DNA of 6,860 nt from an uncultured Subdoligranulum sp. (GTDB lineage: Bacteria; Bacillota_A; Clostridia; Oscillospirales; Ruminococcaceae): the NCBI RefSeq assembly GCF_937890665.1, contig NZ_CALADU010000188.1, positions 1-6,860 on the forward strand, read 5' to 3'. Below are positions 6,709-6,860 of the stretch, in pieces. The number at the start of each line of letters is the position of its first letter. Positions within the stretch are counted from its first letter, which is position 1. The position numbers were made by a program, and so were the translations under genes. Under the pieces are notes generated by a model that saw only the letters and a program-made list of their open reading frames with translations, had not been told where the DNA came from and made no database searches.

Positions 6709-6860
6709 ATGAGAAGTAAAAGAAAAGTATGTGCAGTATGGCGATGGTTGCAGAGGCATAGAATATTTTCCGTTGTATTGCTGCTACAGCTCGTGACGTT
6801 ATTATGGCTGATGGCAGGGCTGTTCCAAGCAGAGGCGGAGGTCAAAGTCCTGCCACAAAA
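6709..6860 (+). CDS. Gene C: start of a third tandem homologue (partial)
   Basis: Fifty codons plus two bases are visible before the window ends. The DNA is identical to the first 152 bases of gene B, so the product begins with the same MRSKRK basic start, the anchor helix (about 20-40) and the first residues of the extracytoplasmic domain. From the duplication pattern I infer a further copy of gene B downstream; this window cannot show whether it carries the frameshift. If the repeat is an assembly artefact, this gene may not exist as a separate locus. Confidence 0.65.
   Translation, partial: MRSKRKVCAVWRWLQRHRIFSVVLLLQLVTLLWLMAGLFQAEAEVKVLPQ

Larger units (their letters stand above)
6439..6860 (+). 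repeat. Long exact direct repeat, copy 2 (reaches window edge)
   Basis: It is identical to 3942-4363 over all 422 bases and still matching when the window ends, so the true repeat may be longer. It covers the 3' end of gene B, the spacer and the start of gene C. Confidence 0.97.

Noticed and set aside
3942..6860. Insertion sequence or transposon bounded by the direct repeats
   Set aside because: There is no transposase or integrase frame between the copies and no terminal inverted repeats; the repeats consist of gene ends plus a spacer.
1..6860. CRISPR array, tRNA or rRNA genes
   Set aside because: No short regularly spaced repeats and no tRNA- or rRNA-like segments were seen on either strand.

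Overview
The window reads as chromosomal DNA of a low-to-mid GC Gram-positive gut-type bacterium, most likely a clostridial (Oscillospiraceae/Faecalibacterium-like) species. This assignment is an inference. It rests on the single-chain alpha2-type glycyl-tRNA synthetase, strong AAGGAG and AAAGGCGG ribosome binding sites, TATAAT promoters with TG extensions, and multi-membrane proteins of a kind common in Firmicutes. No taxonomic marker was searched.

Layout. Positions 1-65 hold two stem-loops downstream of glyQS. Positions 66-1487 (minus strand) are a complete glyQS gene of 473 codons with a GTG start. Positions 1488-1700 are a divergent regulatory region with a good promoter for each direction and a short glyQS leader carrying two stem-loops. 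Positions 1701-4112 (plus) encode a complete 803-residue polytopic membrane protein (gene A). Positions 4113-4211 are a spacer with its own extended -10 promoter and short inverted repeats. Positions 4212-6609 (plus) hold a homologue of gene A (gene B), split by one net frameshift in a cytoplasmic loop. Positions 6610-6708 are an exact copy of the first spacer. Positions 6709-6860 are the first 50 codons of a third gene (gene C), identical over the visible part to the start of gene B.

The main point of interest is the tandem family. Genes A and B are diverged homologues over most of their length, yet from 3942 and 6439 onward the DNA is identical for 422 bases, up to the window edge. The identity runs through the last 56 codons, the stop, the spacer and the start of the next gene. 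This is what unequal crossing-over between the 3' ends of A and B would leave: a 2497-base unit duplicated head to tail, with gene B now carrying gene A's 3' end. An assembly loop is the main alternative and has to be excluded.

The tandem proteins look like GT-C-fold-type membrane enzymes of the YfhO / '6-pyruvoyl-tetrahydropterin synthase-related' (PF10131) type. They have an N-terminal anchor, an extracytoplasmic beta-rich domain, a membrane core with a conserved GDD-x-x-FHLTRI motif on the outer side, a C-terminal extracytoplasmic beta domain, and a last membrane helix with a basic cytoplasmic tail. If that reading is right they would act at the outer face of the membrane on lipid-linked sugars or cell-surface polymers. 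The substrate is unknown. glyQS is a housekeeping neighbour transcribed in the opposite direction, with no evident functional link.
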